Positions 22,735-33,739 of a DNA stretch of 64,000 bases are shown piece by piece. Source of the DNA: Blastomyces gilchristii SLH14081 (taxonomy: Eukaryota > Ascomycota > Eurotiomycetes > Onygenales > Ajellomycetaceae). Location: contig NW_003101657.1 in the NCBI RefSeq assembly GCF_000003855.2, positions 525,688 through 589,687 on the forward strand. The letters run 5' to 3'. Every line of letters begins with the position of its first letter. Positions within the stretch are counted from its first letter, which is position 1. The notes under the pieces were generated by a model. The model saw nothing but the letters and a program-made list of their open reading frames with translations. It searched no databases and was not told the DNA's origin. The position numbers were made by a program, and so were the translations under genes.

Positions 22735-24613
22735 AGATAAAGATGTTATTGATTCACTAATTAATCAAGATTGATATATCAATGAATAATTGAAGAATCA
22801 CATGAAACAGAAGTTTCATTTATGAATGAAAACATGTGAATCAGTATTATTAATATCTGATAATATTATTAAATATCTTGATATTCTGTTTCAAGACACT
22901 GTTATATAACAGAAAGTATTAGATTGATTACAGAGTATCTGACAGAGAAACACTTCTTTTATAACATTTATCTCTGACTTCAATATCAAGATTCTAGAAG
23001 TAGATAATCAATCTTGAGAGAATTGAATAAAGATTAGCATGCTTAAGAAGATATTAACTTTCAAACTCTTATAAGCTCTTGTAAGTGTAGATAAAGACCA
23101 GACTTATAAAGATTTCTGTATATAACTTCAGACATTGAATAACTGTCTTATCAAGCTCAAGAGTATACAGAATAGTAATAGAAGACATTAGACTTCAGTC
23201 ACTTATACATCTACACTGAGAAATAACAACAATGATACAGATGCTATGAATTAAATAGACTTAAATATCTATATATAAGCAAGAGTCTCTGTTATCTGAA
23301 CAGACTTTCAAGTTCCTGAGATTACTCTTAAAGAAGTTATCAACTGATATTAATAAGAAGTGTGTATTAATTGTAATCAATTAGAATACATTGCTTTCAA
23401 CTGCTAATCAGTCTATATATCTTCTCACTTAAGAGAAAGATTTGTATCTCTTTATTTAAAGAATGAATCAGTATCTGTCTGTGTTAATTACATTGTATTG
23501 AAGAAAGATTTAGAAGCTAACTATGAAGAAGCTCTGATGAAACAGGAAAAAGATTAGCTTCTATTCAAATTTGTAAACAGAAGCTTGAAGAGATCAGATA
23601 ATAATAATTTAAAGAGAAAATAGTAATAAATACAATTCTTATATCTACTGTGATTAATAATATATATAATATAAAAGTCATGATAGATAGTAATCTATAT
23701 CATTATATAATAATTAAATCTTCAGTTATAAAATATTATAATCTTCAGTGTATTCTCTTATTAAAACCCTGACTTCTCACAGAATTTAATAATTCAAAAG
23801 ACATTCATACCTGTTACATGATAAAACTAAACATAGATATCAGAGAATATTAACATGAAGATGTCTATGTATATAAAGTGAATAATCTTAACTATAATTT
23901 TATACTAGAACTTATCTAACTATCTAAATAAGACATCTTATTAAAGGCTTAAAACAGGAGTTTAGTATTCTCTAACAATGATAGAATTCATGAAGATGAT
24001 ATTTATAAGACTATGAACCTTACACAGATCTCTGTCAATACTTATAAAATGCTCTGAAAAAGAAGTTATTAGTGAGACTGCTGACAAAGTCACTGATAGC
24101 AGAATTATATATCAATCTATTTTATCAGTCTAACTGATATTAAGAAGACTCTAGAGAAGTTATTTTATACTATAATAACAGATTCTTATATAAAACTCTC
24201 TTAATAATATCATGAATATCTAGATATCTTTTAATAAGATAACATTATGAATATAGTCTCTTTATAAGACTCAGAAGTGAATCACAGTATTAAGTTAGAA
24301 AAGAAGAATAATAAGAACTTCAAGTTATTATAAGATTTTCTCTATAATATGTCTTAAGATAAACTTCTTCTTCTTCAGAAGACACTCAATAATCTGTTAA
24401 ATAAGAAATTTATATATATTAGTAACTCTTTCACTGCAGCTTCTATTCTCTTTATAAAGAAATCAGATGAAGAACTCTGATTCTGTGTGAACTATTGAGA
24501 TCTGAATAGATTGATAAAGAAAAATCATTATCTCTTATCTCTTATCAATAAAACTCTAGTATATATCAGATAAGTCTGATAGTTTACAAAGCTAGATATT
24601 ATTACTGCATTTT
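22735..24613 (+). pseudogene. gag and N-terminal pol relic of element C
   Basis: The gag region contains DVIDSLINQD and KISMLKKILTFKLL; the latter also occurs in A and B. RT begins near 24.4 kb (NRLIKKNHYLLSLINKT) and reaches the motif A region KLDIITAFYK before the chimera inserts at 24614-24626. Many stops are TGA at tryptophan positions. Confidence 0.72.
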
Positions 24614-24626
24614 ATAAGATTTGTAT

Positions 24627-24710
24627 GCTAGTGTGGCCCAGTTGGTAAGACTGGTAACCAAGGCCACACACATTAGAGGTGTGTGGGTTCAAATCTCACT
24701 GCTGGCACCT
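24627..24710 (+). promoter_or_regulatory. tRNA-like head with pol III boxes A and B
   Basis: Box A reads TGGCCCAGTTGG, an exact match to the TRGCNNAGYNGG consensus. Box B reads GGTTCAAATCT, one or two transitions from GGTTCGAATCC. Spacing is that of a tRNA gene. The ends do not pair into a convincing acceptor stem, so a working tRNA is unlikely. Confidence 0.75.
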
Positions 24711-25376
24711 GCTACTTCTTACCCATGAAAGCTCTCATGTAATAGAGGCTGAGCCTAATTAGTAAGGCTTGATGCAGGGTAGAACTCTCTACTGCAAGCC
24801 AAGCCACTAGTTAAGCAAGATCCTGCGAACACCCACCAGGGCTGGCATAGAATGCCAATGTCTCACTATTCTACTGTGCACCTGTCAAGGTTCTAATGAT
24901 ATAGAGTCAAGCCTAATGTAGTGGTTATACACTACTTAAGCAAGTCCCTAACTAGGGCCGCCATCAGAGCCTAGCTCCCCCTCAAATACAGAGAATGATT
25001 TTGAAAACCACCTGACTAGCAGGCCTAGATGTGCATCTAGGCCCTAGACAGGGCACTCTGATAGGCTAGTGCCTGCAAGCTCACTGTCAATCCCTAATAC
25101 TGGCAGAGAGGACTGCAGTCATCAAGCCTATGATTAGTTCCTAACATGGAATGAGGCCATGACAGCTGATTGATAGGCCTATGAGCATCTAATGAAGCTG
25201 AGATCAGCAACTGGAAGCTTGGTGTGTACACCACCAAGTGGGCGGTGACAGTCACTAACTAACACCTCTGGAAATTAGTGACTGGCCTGAGAGGATGGAT
25301 GCGGTGGTCAGTTAATTACAGAGGATTAAATATAATTAGCTTAAGATGCATCCTGCAGGTGACTAGCACCTGTAGT

Positions 25377-26131
25377 CTCATAAAAGAGGAAATTGTTTGA
25401 AAGAGACATGAATATTCTCTGATAGTCAAGCTGCTTTAAAAAGACTTAGAAATAGTCAGATTTATAATGATCAAATGAATCTTGAACTGATCTTAAACTC
25501 TGTTTTAAAAATTCAAAAGAGAAGAACATCAAAGCTGAGAATTCATCTACACTGAGTTTCTGCTTATATGAATATTCATGGCAATGAATTGGCTGATTCA
25601 GCTGCAAAAAAGAGTGCAGAATTAAGTAGATCTATTCAAAAAATTATGTCCTGGTCTTTTATAAAGAGAAAAATAAAAGAATCTTGTTTAGATAAGTGAA
25701 ATGAAAGCTGACAGAAATAAAAGAAGAGTATACATTATTCAAGATTTGAAATAAAATCCAAGTGAAAATCTTGTTCAATTAAATATAAAAAGAAAATATT
25801 CTCATCTATAATACAGCTGAAACTAGGACATGGCTATTTCAAATCTTATATACAAAGATTTGATAATAGATTTGACTCAATAGAATGCTCATTCTGCAAT
25901 ACAAATGAGAATTCTGAGTATATTATAATACACTGTGCATTATACAATAGTCTCAGAGCTAGATTGAAAGAGAAGTATAATCTAAATCAATTAAATATAA
26001 GATTCTTATTCTCAACTGAGACAGAAATTAAATACTTAATAGACTTTCTATTGGAAACTCAAGTAGCTACAAGAAAATGGCTAAATTCAGAATTATCTGA
26101 ATTTGAAGAGGAGGAAATCAATCAGATATAG
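25377..26131 (+). pseudogene. LINE ORF2 C-terminus: RNase H and zinc motif (in chimera)
   Basis: Encodes the RNase H domain end (IFSDSQAALKRL, HGNELADSAAKKSAEL) and a C-terminal CSFCNTNENSEYIIIHC zinc-type motif, ending at TAG 26129-26131. It is the partner of 60602-61355 with a few transitions between them. Trp codons appear as TGA. It has no start of its own and is a passenger, not a gene. Confidence 0.85.
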
Positions 26132-26439
26132 TCTGTTAAAACAGCTATACACTCTCTTTTAATAATTTGTTTTATTATAGTCTCTCTTTACTTTATCTTT
26201 TTCTATATCTTTTCCTTTCAATTTCTTTCTATCTATCTATTTAATGTGTCTATCTTTGAGACTGTGTTCTTTCTCTCTTTTCTTTTGTCATGATATTGTC
26301 AAATGATTTCAAAGTATTAAAAGATGTTAAAACACTGCAATTTGTAAACAGTTTTTATATTCTGGGCTGGAATTTTCTGATTTTATATATCTGAAATTGA
26401 TGAATGTACAATAGTTAACTTTACAGACATAGAAAAAAC

Positions 26440-26461
26440 CCTGAGAACTAAAGTTCTCAGG
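26440..26461 (+). other. 3' UTR stem-loop of the LINE-derived tail
   Basis: Ten-base perfect stem CCTGAGAACT / AGTTCTCAGG with a 2-base loop, about 60 bases before the 3' end. The same stem with a 3-base loop is at 61646-61668 in the LINE. Confidence 0.85.
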
Positions 26462-26534
26462 TAGATGTCATAGTCTCTGACTGCATACATCTATAATTGA
26501 AGAATAATAATAATAATAATAATAAGATTTGTAT

Positions 26535-29120
26535 TACTACAGAAGATAAATAGCTTATAGCATTCTGAATATATTATATTCTCTTTGAATAAGTAGTCAT
26601 ACTCTTTGAACTGACTAATACTCTTAGTATATTTCAGAAGTATATCAACTGAGTACTTCAAGATTTTCTTCATAAGTTTATATCTGTATACCTAGATGAC
26701 ATTCTCATCTTTATCAATAAATTCAGAAAGAATATCAAGAACATGTATAAAGAGTATTACAATGATTACAAGAGACAGAACTATTAATAGATATTAACAA
26801 GTATAATTTTAAAATTAAGAGTATAAAATATCTAGATTTTATCATAGAAGTTGACAAGAGAATTCAAATGAATTCTGAGAAGATCTCTGCTATTCTTGAG
26901 TAAGAAGCTTCATATACTGTGAAAGATGTATGAAGCTTCATCAGTATTGCTAACTTCTATCAGTAATTTATATAAAACTTCTCAGATATTGTGAGATTAC
27001 TCACAGAACTTATTAAGAAGAATTCAGTATTTCAGTGATCAGCAGATACTGAAGTCATATTCATATAAATAAAGAAGATATTCATTAATACTTCTCTACT
27101 GATAATATTGAATTCTGATTATGAGACAGTTATTGAAGCTGATTTCTCTGACTATATCATAGAAGAAGCTATATTATAATATAATAATAAAGATGTCTTA
27201 CAATCATGCATCTTCATATCTAAGAAACTAAGTTCTGCTGAATACAATTATGAGATCTATGATAAGAAACTTCTTATAATTATATACTGTCTAGAAGAAC
27301 AAGTCTCTGAACTTTGAAGTATCTTTAAATTTGAGATAATCACAGATTATAAGAATCTCAAGTATTTCATAATCATCTGCAAGCTTACTGAATGTCAGAT
27401 ATAATAGTTCAAGCTATTAAACTGTTTTCATTTCACTATACAATATCACCTCAGCAGTCAGAACTCAATAATAGATACTCTCTTATAATGAGAGTAAGAT
27501 ATGCCTTCTGATATAACAGACACTTATTGAATGAACTGAGAACATCAACTCTTAGATCTGAAGATATTAGTTGATTAAGATAAAACAACTCATGACATTA
27601 TATATACTTCTCTGATTAGAATATTCTCTCTTCAAACTATCACTAACACTGATATTAATATCTCAACTTCTCTCACACTGAATAAACTGTGATATATAAT
27701 AGTCTGAGCTGATAAACTTCTTCAGACTCTCACTGAAGCAGTATAATAAGAAGTATCTCAATTTCCTTCAGAACTATGTATAAAGACTGACATCTCAGAA
27801 TGTTTAATCAATAATAATAATACTCTATGATTCTGTGAACAATATTGAGTCTCTCAGTTCAAACCTCTACACATCTGAATAATGTAAGAGATGTATAATT
27901 CACATATAATCAGTTACTCAGATTATGAACAACTGTATTAAATGATCTCTCAAGAATTCTACTGATCTGAGATATTAAACAGCATCAGACACTTTATCTG
28001 AAACTGCAATTATTATTTCTCTATCACTTCATAAAAGAATTGTAAAAAAGACCCGCTTAAACTACTCAATATCTCTGATAGAATCTGATGAGATGTGATA
28101 ATTGACTTCACTATTAATCTCTCTAAGAGTAAGAATTATAGAAACATTCTGATCATTATAAATCAATTAAGTAAAGATGTAATATTAGAATCTTATAATA
28201 AGATAAATACTGAACAAGTCACTGAAGTCTTTCTACAGAGCTCATTCTATCAAATGTATGAATTGCTGAGATTCATAGTAGTAGATCAGAGCTGTTAATT
28301 TATAAGCACTCTCTGAATAAGAATCTGTTAAGTTCTTAAGATTATACATTATTTATCAACTGTCTATCACTCTGAGATTGATGATACATCAGAATGAATA
28401 ATTCAGACTGTAAAGAATTATCTTTATAAGTACTGTAATCACTTATAAGATGATTGATATGATCTTCTTCTACACACAGAGATCACTATCAATGATTGAG
28501 ATGCTGTCTTAACAGATATAAGTCTGTTCTTTATTACACACAGTTATCACATGAAAGTGTTAAATCTTCTAGAGATTACACAGTTCACACTGAACCTCTG
28601 CAGTTCAATTCAGATCACTGATAATATAGTAATAAAGCTTCAAGATATCTGTGACTGAGTACAAGCCTTTATGACAAGTGCTAGACAAGATCAAGAGAAC
28701 TGAATTAATATTCATCAAGACTTCACTGAGTAATATAAGATAGAAGATCTGATATAATTGAATCTTAAGAATATACAGATCACATACTTATGTCATACAC
28801 TGAATTATTATCATATAAAGTATAAAGTGATAGAAGTTCTAAATAGTTATAACTACTGTCTTAACACATTATCAGAGATTCATAATATCTTTTATATAAG
28901 CTTGCTTCATCACACTGTCATCAATTCATTTTCTTCTCAACTGACTTTCAACTGCCAGTTATCAGAGATCATAGAAGAAGATAATGAACTTGAATAAGAG
29001 ATTGAAGATATTCTTGATAAGAGACTTCACAGCTGCAGCTGACAATATCTTATGAAATGAGTTAGCTATAATTATCTGATCTGAACTCTAAGCTCTGTGT
29101 TATTCAAGACAGCAGCTCTT
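26535..29120 (+). pseudogene. C-terminal pol relic of element C
   Basis: Continues the RT after the chimera, then RNase H, integrase (28095-28298 holds an open fragment, IDFTINLSKSKNYRNILIII, of the integrase core) and a chromodomain near 28.98-29.1 kb. The fragment at 28758-28997 is the closest match to those in A and B. Frameless apart from such fragments. Confidence 0.72.
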
Positions 29121-29177
29121 GACTAATAAGAACTACATGTCTGTGACTCTATATTACTTCTGAAAAGAAGAGATTAA

Positions 29178-29447
29178 TATGACAGGCTGCACCTGATCAA
29201 TTATATAGACTATTTCATTAGACTTCACAGATTCTACTGAAAGCTCTGATTCTCAGTCACTGATTCTCAGCTGAAAAACTCATGAAATTTCTATTCTTTC
29301 ACTCTGAAGCTTTATTATATACACATATAAATATTCACTTCAATTGCTAATTCTTACACTTTCTCTTTCTTTCCTTCTCTAACATTTTTCACTTTATTAT
29401 ATAAGATCTATATATTATACTGATCTATTCGGCGTAGACTTCTTACA
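29178..29447 (+). repeat. 3' LTR of element C
   Basis: Begins TATGACAGGCTGC, ends CTTCTTACA, 270 bp. Followed by an A-run that includes the AAAAA duplication. Confidence 0.9.
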
Positions 29448-29606
29448 AAAAAAAACCTTAAAATGTCTAAAAATTATAACTTTATACTAAGAATAAGACT
29501 AAATAAAATTAAATAAGATTACTCTCTTATTTTTTTTAACTTATAATCTTATTTTAAAATCTGATAAATAGTCACTTTATATGTTTTTTTAATAATTAGT
29601 CTCAGT

Positions 29607-30112
29607 TAGACTGACCGTGTGACCATGTCTGAGACCAGGACCAGATTTTTTGATAGTCTCATTACTAATTTGACCGATCCCATTACACGGTTTTAACATT
29701 AGATAGTAGTCTCATACTGTCTCAGTGAGACTTACTGTCTACTCTTGTCACATTTTCCAAATGAAACCATGATTTCCACTTCTCAATTTAAATTATTTGT
29801 ATTGCTTTAAATGACTTTAAATCTCATTTAAGCATTACCAAAAAGTGTTACTTTTTAAAAAATTAAAAATAGTCTAAAAAAAATCTTAAAATGTCTAAAA
29901 ATAGTAATTTTATGCCAAGAATGAGACTAAATGAAACTAAATGAGATCACTTTCTCATTTTTTTCAAGTCATGGTTTCATTTTAAGATCTCATATATAGT
30001 CACTTTGCATGATTTTTTAATAACTAGTCCCAGCGGGATTCACACCAAGAAATGTATAGAACCAGACCAAATGAGATCAAATGTGAAATTCATGGTCCCA
30101 GCGGTCAGTCTA
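29607..30112 (+). mobile_element. MITE D2, 506 bp, inserted in MITE D1
   Basis: Inverted ends TAGACTGACCG and CGGTCAGTCTA. The perfect 8-bp duplication GTCTCAGT flanks it (29599-29606 and 30113-30120). It is the least mutated copy of the family in the window. No coding capacity was seen. Confidence 0.92.
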
Positions 30113-30311
30113 GTCTCAGTAGAATTCATGTCAAGAAATGTATAAGACTAAATTAAATAAAATTAAAGATGAAATTCATGATTCTAATAGCTAGTCTATA
30201 TAAAACACTGTATACTATTCTATCAGTGAAATCAATACTATTAAACTAGTTATCTATTACTTAGTACAATTACTGCTATTTATTAACTATCTATTCTATC
30301 TAAAGAAACGA

Positions 30312-30494
30312 TGTGATTCAAAGGTTGCTTAAGCCAGCGTACGATTACAGGCGTACGCCGGCTTCTTATATATTGAATCTCGTACGCTAATTTAATTAGC
30401 GGCCGCTATGGCCTCTTTACACTTGTATGTGTATGCTAGTAGTTCAGAAGCGGCCGCGGTATTATCCGACAGTTGTATGTTCTTCCGAACCACA
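30312..30494 (-). repeat. 3' LTR of G1
   Basis: 183 bp. Contains two GCGGCCGC sites and the inverted block CGTACG. Differs from 38109-38291 mainly by transitions in CpG or CpC context. Confidence 0.92.
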
Positions 30495-30582
30495 TCCTCT
30501 CTCACCAGATTCAGTCACGCCCACATGACCATGTTGTACACCCTAGCTTCATGCAGATTAGCTCACCACTAGTATTTCACAA

Positions 30583-32560
30583 TTGTGTGATCTATCTCTG
30601 ATTCAGCTAGTATTCTGCATACACTCTCACAAAGAAACTTTCACTATATTACATCACTCATTCACTAACTTTTCTCATTCTTCAATCATCTTCTTCATTC
30701 CATCATCATTGAATGCCATCATCATTCAAGATTTCTACCCCTTCTCCTGTTCAACTCTTTCTATCTGTCTATCTATCACATTGTACATGTTCCTGGCAAT
30801 GACCCCCTGTTCCCATAACAAGTGTCATTGTAGTGCTCATACTGGGCAGTTTGTTAGCAGTAAGTGTAATGCATTGTGAAACATGATCAGAGCTTATTTA
30901 TCTTCTAACAATCACCAGAATGATGTATTATCATGAATGATGACACATCTTCTTGTATGCCCTTGACTGTTTCTCTTCTCAGTGAGTTCCTGATCATGTT
31001 TTCTGGCACAATTTTGCATAGATGCAGATGCTGATATGTTTGTTTTTATTTATGTAGAATTGTCACACATTGACAGATCTGCATCTGCTGATGATAGTGA
31101 ACTCAATGTTGAATCATTGATTGAGAACTTGAAGGATGCGATAATGAAGGAATTGCTTATACCATATATGGCTGGGTCTTCTGTGTCTCTTCCTCCCCTC
31201 TCTGTTCCTTCCTCTGCTGCTTCTCCCTCAATCTTCTACACCTGCCCCTGTGTCTGGTTCTCCCGCTTCTGCTACCCCTGTTCCCGCGACCCTCACTCCT
31301 GCCACTCCTGGTTTTGCCATCTCTGCTTTTGTTATCAGCTCTCTCTGATTCAAGAAGATGTTGCATAGACTTAATGAATCATATCTCTCAGCACATACAC
31401 TCTCACTCTTCTTGCTGACTCTCAGAATGATTTATTGCATGAAGACTGCATATGACACAACTATCTGAAGCTCAGTCATGAATACTGATTATTACATTCA
31501 TTTTAAATATTCATGATGAGACAATTGTTCATTCATATCAGAGAATCACTCCTCTTCTTAACAGTGTCAAGATTGTGAGTCTTTTTCTTTTCATCTTTTC
31601 AATCTGATGCTGATTTTCCTGTTCTTAGAGAAAATCATTATGAGTTTTGCTGTGCACAAAGTTATAATATTCACAGATATCAAGAAGCTTTTTATAATTG
31701 TAAAGTTCAACATTGCAGAGACATTCACTCTGATGAATTTCTTCAGAATGATTGATCTGTATCAGTCTATTCTCTGATGTCTGTTGTTCAACTTCATGGT
31801 GCAGGTGAAAGATATCTGTGTTTTCAGAAATGAGAATGCAGATGTCATACTCTTTTACACCTGTGAATGTGAGACTTGTACACCTTGTCTGAGGTGTTGT
31901 TATGGGAATGAGCTGTTCACACACTGTGTTCTGCTTTCTGCATTCCCCTGTGTCCCTCTCTCTCTTTCTGAGAAGTCTTGTATGTGTTGTAATTGTGTGT
32001 ACAATTCTAAGGTCAGTGAGTGTTCATTCAGTAACTGTTTTCATCCCTGATTTTGTGATTTTCATATACTAACAATGATTCTTAGTTGCTCTGGTGTCAG
32101 AGATCATTCTGATCAAAGATGATAACATCACTGAGACTACTCTCTTTCATTCTCAAGCTTCTTCTGTCACTTTCTCTTCCTTCTCTGCAGAGAAGGTTAT
32201 ACACATACTGAGTTGTAAGTATTCAGTCCTGGATGACTTCTGCCATTCATCTGATTCTGTATCTCCTCCTTCTTCTGTTTCTTTCACCTCTGTCTTCTCT
32301 GCCCTGGCTCCTGGTTCTGCAGGTTTCATGCTCTTCTTCAATTTCTCTACACATATGCATGCGCATTTCTATATTGGCATTCCAGCCAATCTTGTGATCA
32401 ATGACATTAATGTTGTACACAGAGCAGTAGAGAAATCAGAGATATGCACAGTGTTATTATAAGAGCAGCTTGTGATCCTCAAATTCCTTGCAGATCTTGA
32501 GTTTTGAGATTTCCTTTGTTTTTGATGTTTTTCAGGTGGTGTGATGTTGGAAATAGATTA
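30583..32560 (+). pseudogene. Antisense cargo gene of G1 with DUF3716-like Cys-rich domain
   Basis: Runs opposite to gag-pol, between the integrase end and the 3' LTR. Blocks in order: CHCSAHTGQFVSSKCNAL (about 30.82-30.88 kb); ADDSELNVESLIENLKDAIM (31.09 kb); a Pro/Ser/Ala-rich linker (31.19-31.33 kb); a cysteine-rich module at 31.85-32.04 kb with CETCTPCLRCCYGNELFTHC and CNCVYNSKVSECSF; and a C-terminal helix-like segment (EKSEICTVLL, LVILKFLADLEF) to about 32.5 kb. The frame is broken by a one-base indel in the linker and by TGA codons at tryptophan-like positions. G2 keeps the same blocks at 63668-61798 on its minus strand, with the linker in one open frame. The pattern CxxC, GxxxFxxC, CxxCxYxSxxSxCSF resembles fungal DUF3716 proteins; this comes from memory, not a search. 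Function unknown. Confidence 0.6.
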
Positions 32561-33739
32561 AATATGTAATGTATAAAAATGAATGAGATGTGTATGATAA
32601 TATTTGTCTTTTACAGTCAACTCTTACAGTTGATGATCAATTCATCATCTCTTTTCTTACACTTTTTCTCTATCTGCTAGTCACTACTCTTATGTGACCT
32701 CTATATGATACAGTGTTCAGTGACTAGGTTCAGCAGCTTCTAACTTTTTATGATTCTGTCTTGTGTATTATACTGTCTCTCTTCACTCACTCAGATCACT
32801 ATAGTGAACAGCTCATCAAAACTAATCTTATTCAATCTCTGAGTGTCTTCAGAGATTAAGATGACTTGATCCCATGCATCTGTGAATGTTTCAGATAGTT
32901 CATCCTCTGTGATCTCTGCAATTGAACTGGTGTAAACAGTTGAATTCAACTCTGAATTTCTTTTTCTTCTGTGATCTGATTCATGTGCAAGTCTGCTGCT
33001 TTGAGATCATTCTTTGCTGTGTTGCACCTGCTGTCTGTGATGCATTATCATATAATCAGCTACAGTCTCATCACTTATTGAAGTGTGACATTTGCCTGAT
33101 TTCTTTATTTCTTCTCATTCTTTTCTTATAATCATGAAAAGGTCAGAATAAGTGAGATCATCTGATTTATAAGTGTCTATGATTTCTCTTACTTTGTGAG
33201 ACTTTTCAATTGTAAGTCTCTTCTTTTTCAACACTGATGATAGTGCTGCAGATAATCATAATTCACTCAGGTCTTGCATCTTTGCTTCTATAAGTCATGA
33301 ATCATTGATTAAGTTGTGTAAGATCTGTCTCTCTGATTCTTTCAATGCATACATTCTCAGAGAATGTGATTTGAGTATTTTATATGACTCAAATCACCTA
33401 GATTGAAACTTCTCAGAACTCTCATTGTGTATAAGAACTTACATTCTCATCTTGAGACTCAATTTCTTAATAAGTGAGTCTCATATTCTTTTCAATTGAA
33501 TTGCTCAGTTCAGAAGTAACTCATTAGCTTTTGCATGTGCATAGCTGATCTCTTTCAATCTTGATTCTGCATTCATAACTGTTGTGTCTGCAACTGCTGT
33601 TTCTGCTGCATTTACAACTGCTTTCTCTCTCATCTTTTCTGAAACATTCTTCAGAATGCGCGGATGCAATTCATACAATAGATAGAATAATAAACACTTG
33701 AAGACTGCATGCTGTCAAATCTGTGTGATCAATAGTGCC

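Larger units (their letters stand above)
24627..26521 (+). mobile_element. tRNA-headed SINE/LINE chimera, 1.9 kb
   Basis: Flanked by the 13-bp duplication ATAAGATTTGTAT (24614-24626 and 26522-26534). The first 750 bp have no match elsewhere in the window and are relatively GC-rich, starting with a tRNA-like pol III promoter. From about 25377 the sequence is nearly identical to the last 1.1 kb of the LINE at 60602-61723, including the RNase H coding end, the 3' UTR stem-loop and the ATAATAAT tail. One insertion event therefore carried both parts. It is inferred to be a retroposon made by template switching or a composite SINE mobilised by the LINE. Confidence 0.88.
21808..29447 (+). mobile_element. 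Chromovirus C, full-length, itself interrupted
   Basis: Two 270-bp LTRs (21808-22077 and 29178-29447) flank the element. AAAAA occurs on each side at the MITE D1 junctions, and the D1 sequence continues correctly across the junction. Inside, at 24614-26534, a 1.9-kb retroposon chimera with a 13-bp duplication splits the RT domain. Confidence 0.92.
15994..30198 (+). mobile_element. MITE D1, split into four pieces by three insertions
   Basis: Pieces are 15994-16016, 21555-21807, 29448-29606 and 30113-30198. Subtracting the duplicated target bases leaves about 503 bp, matching the 506 bp of D2 and D3. Outer flanks are the 8-bp duplications TATGAAAC (15986-15993) and TATAAAAC (30199-30206), differing by one G-to-A change. 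Inserted elements, left to right, are chromovirus B, chromovirus C and MITE D2. Confidence 0.88.
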
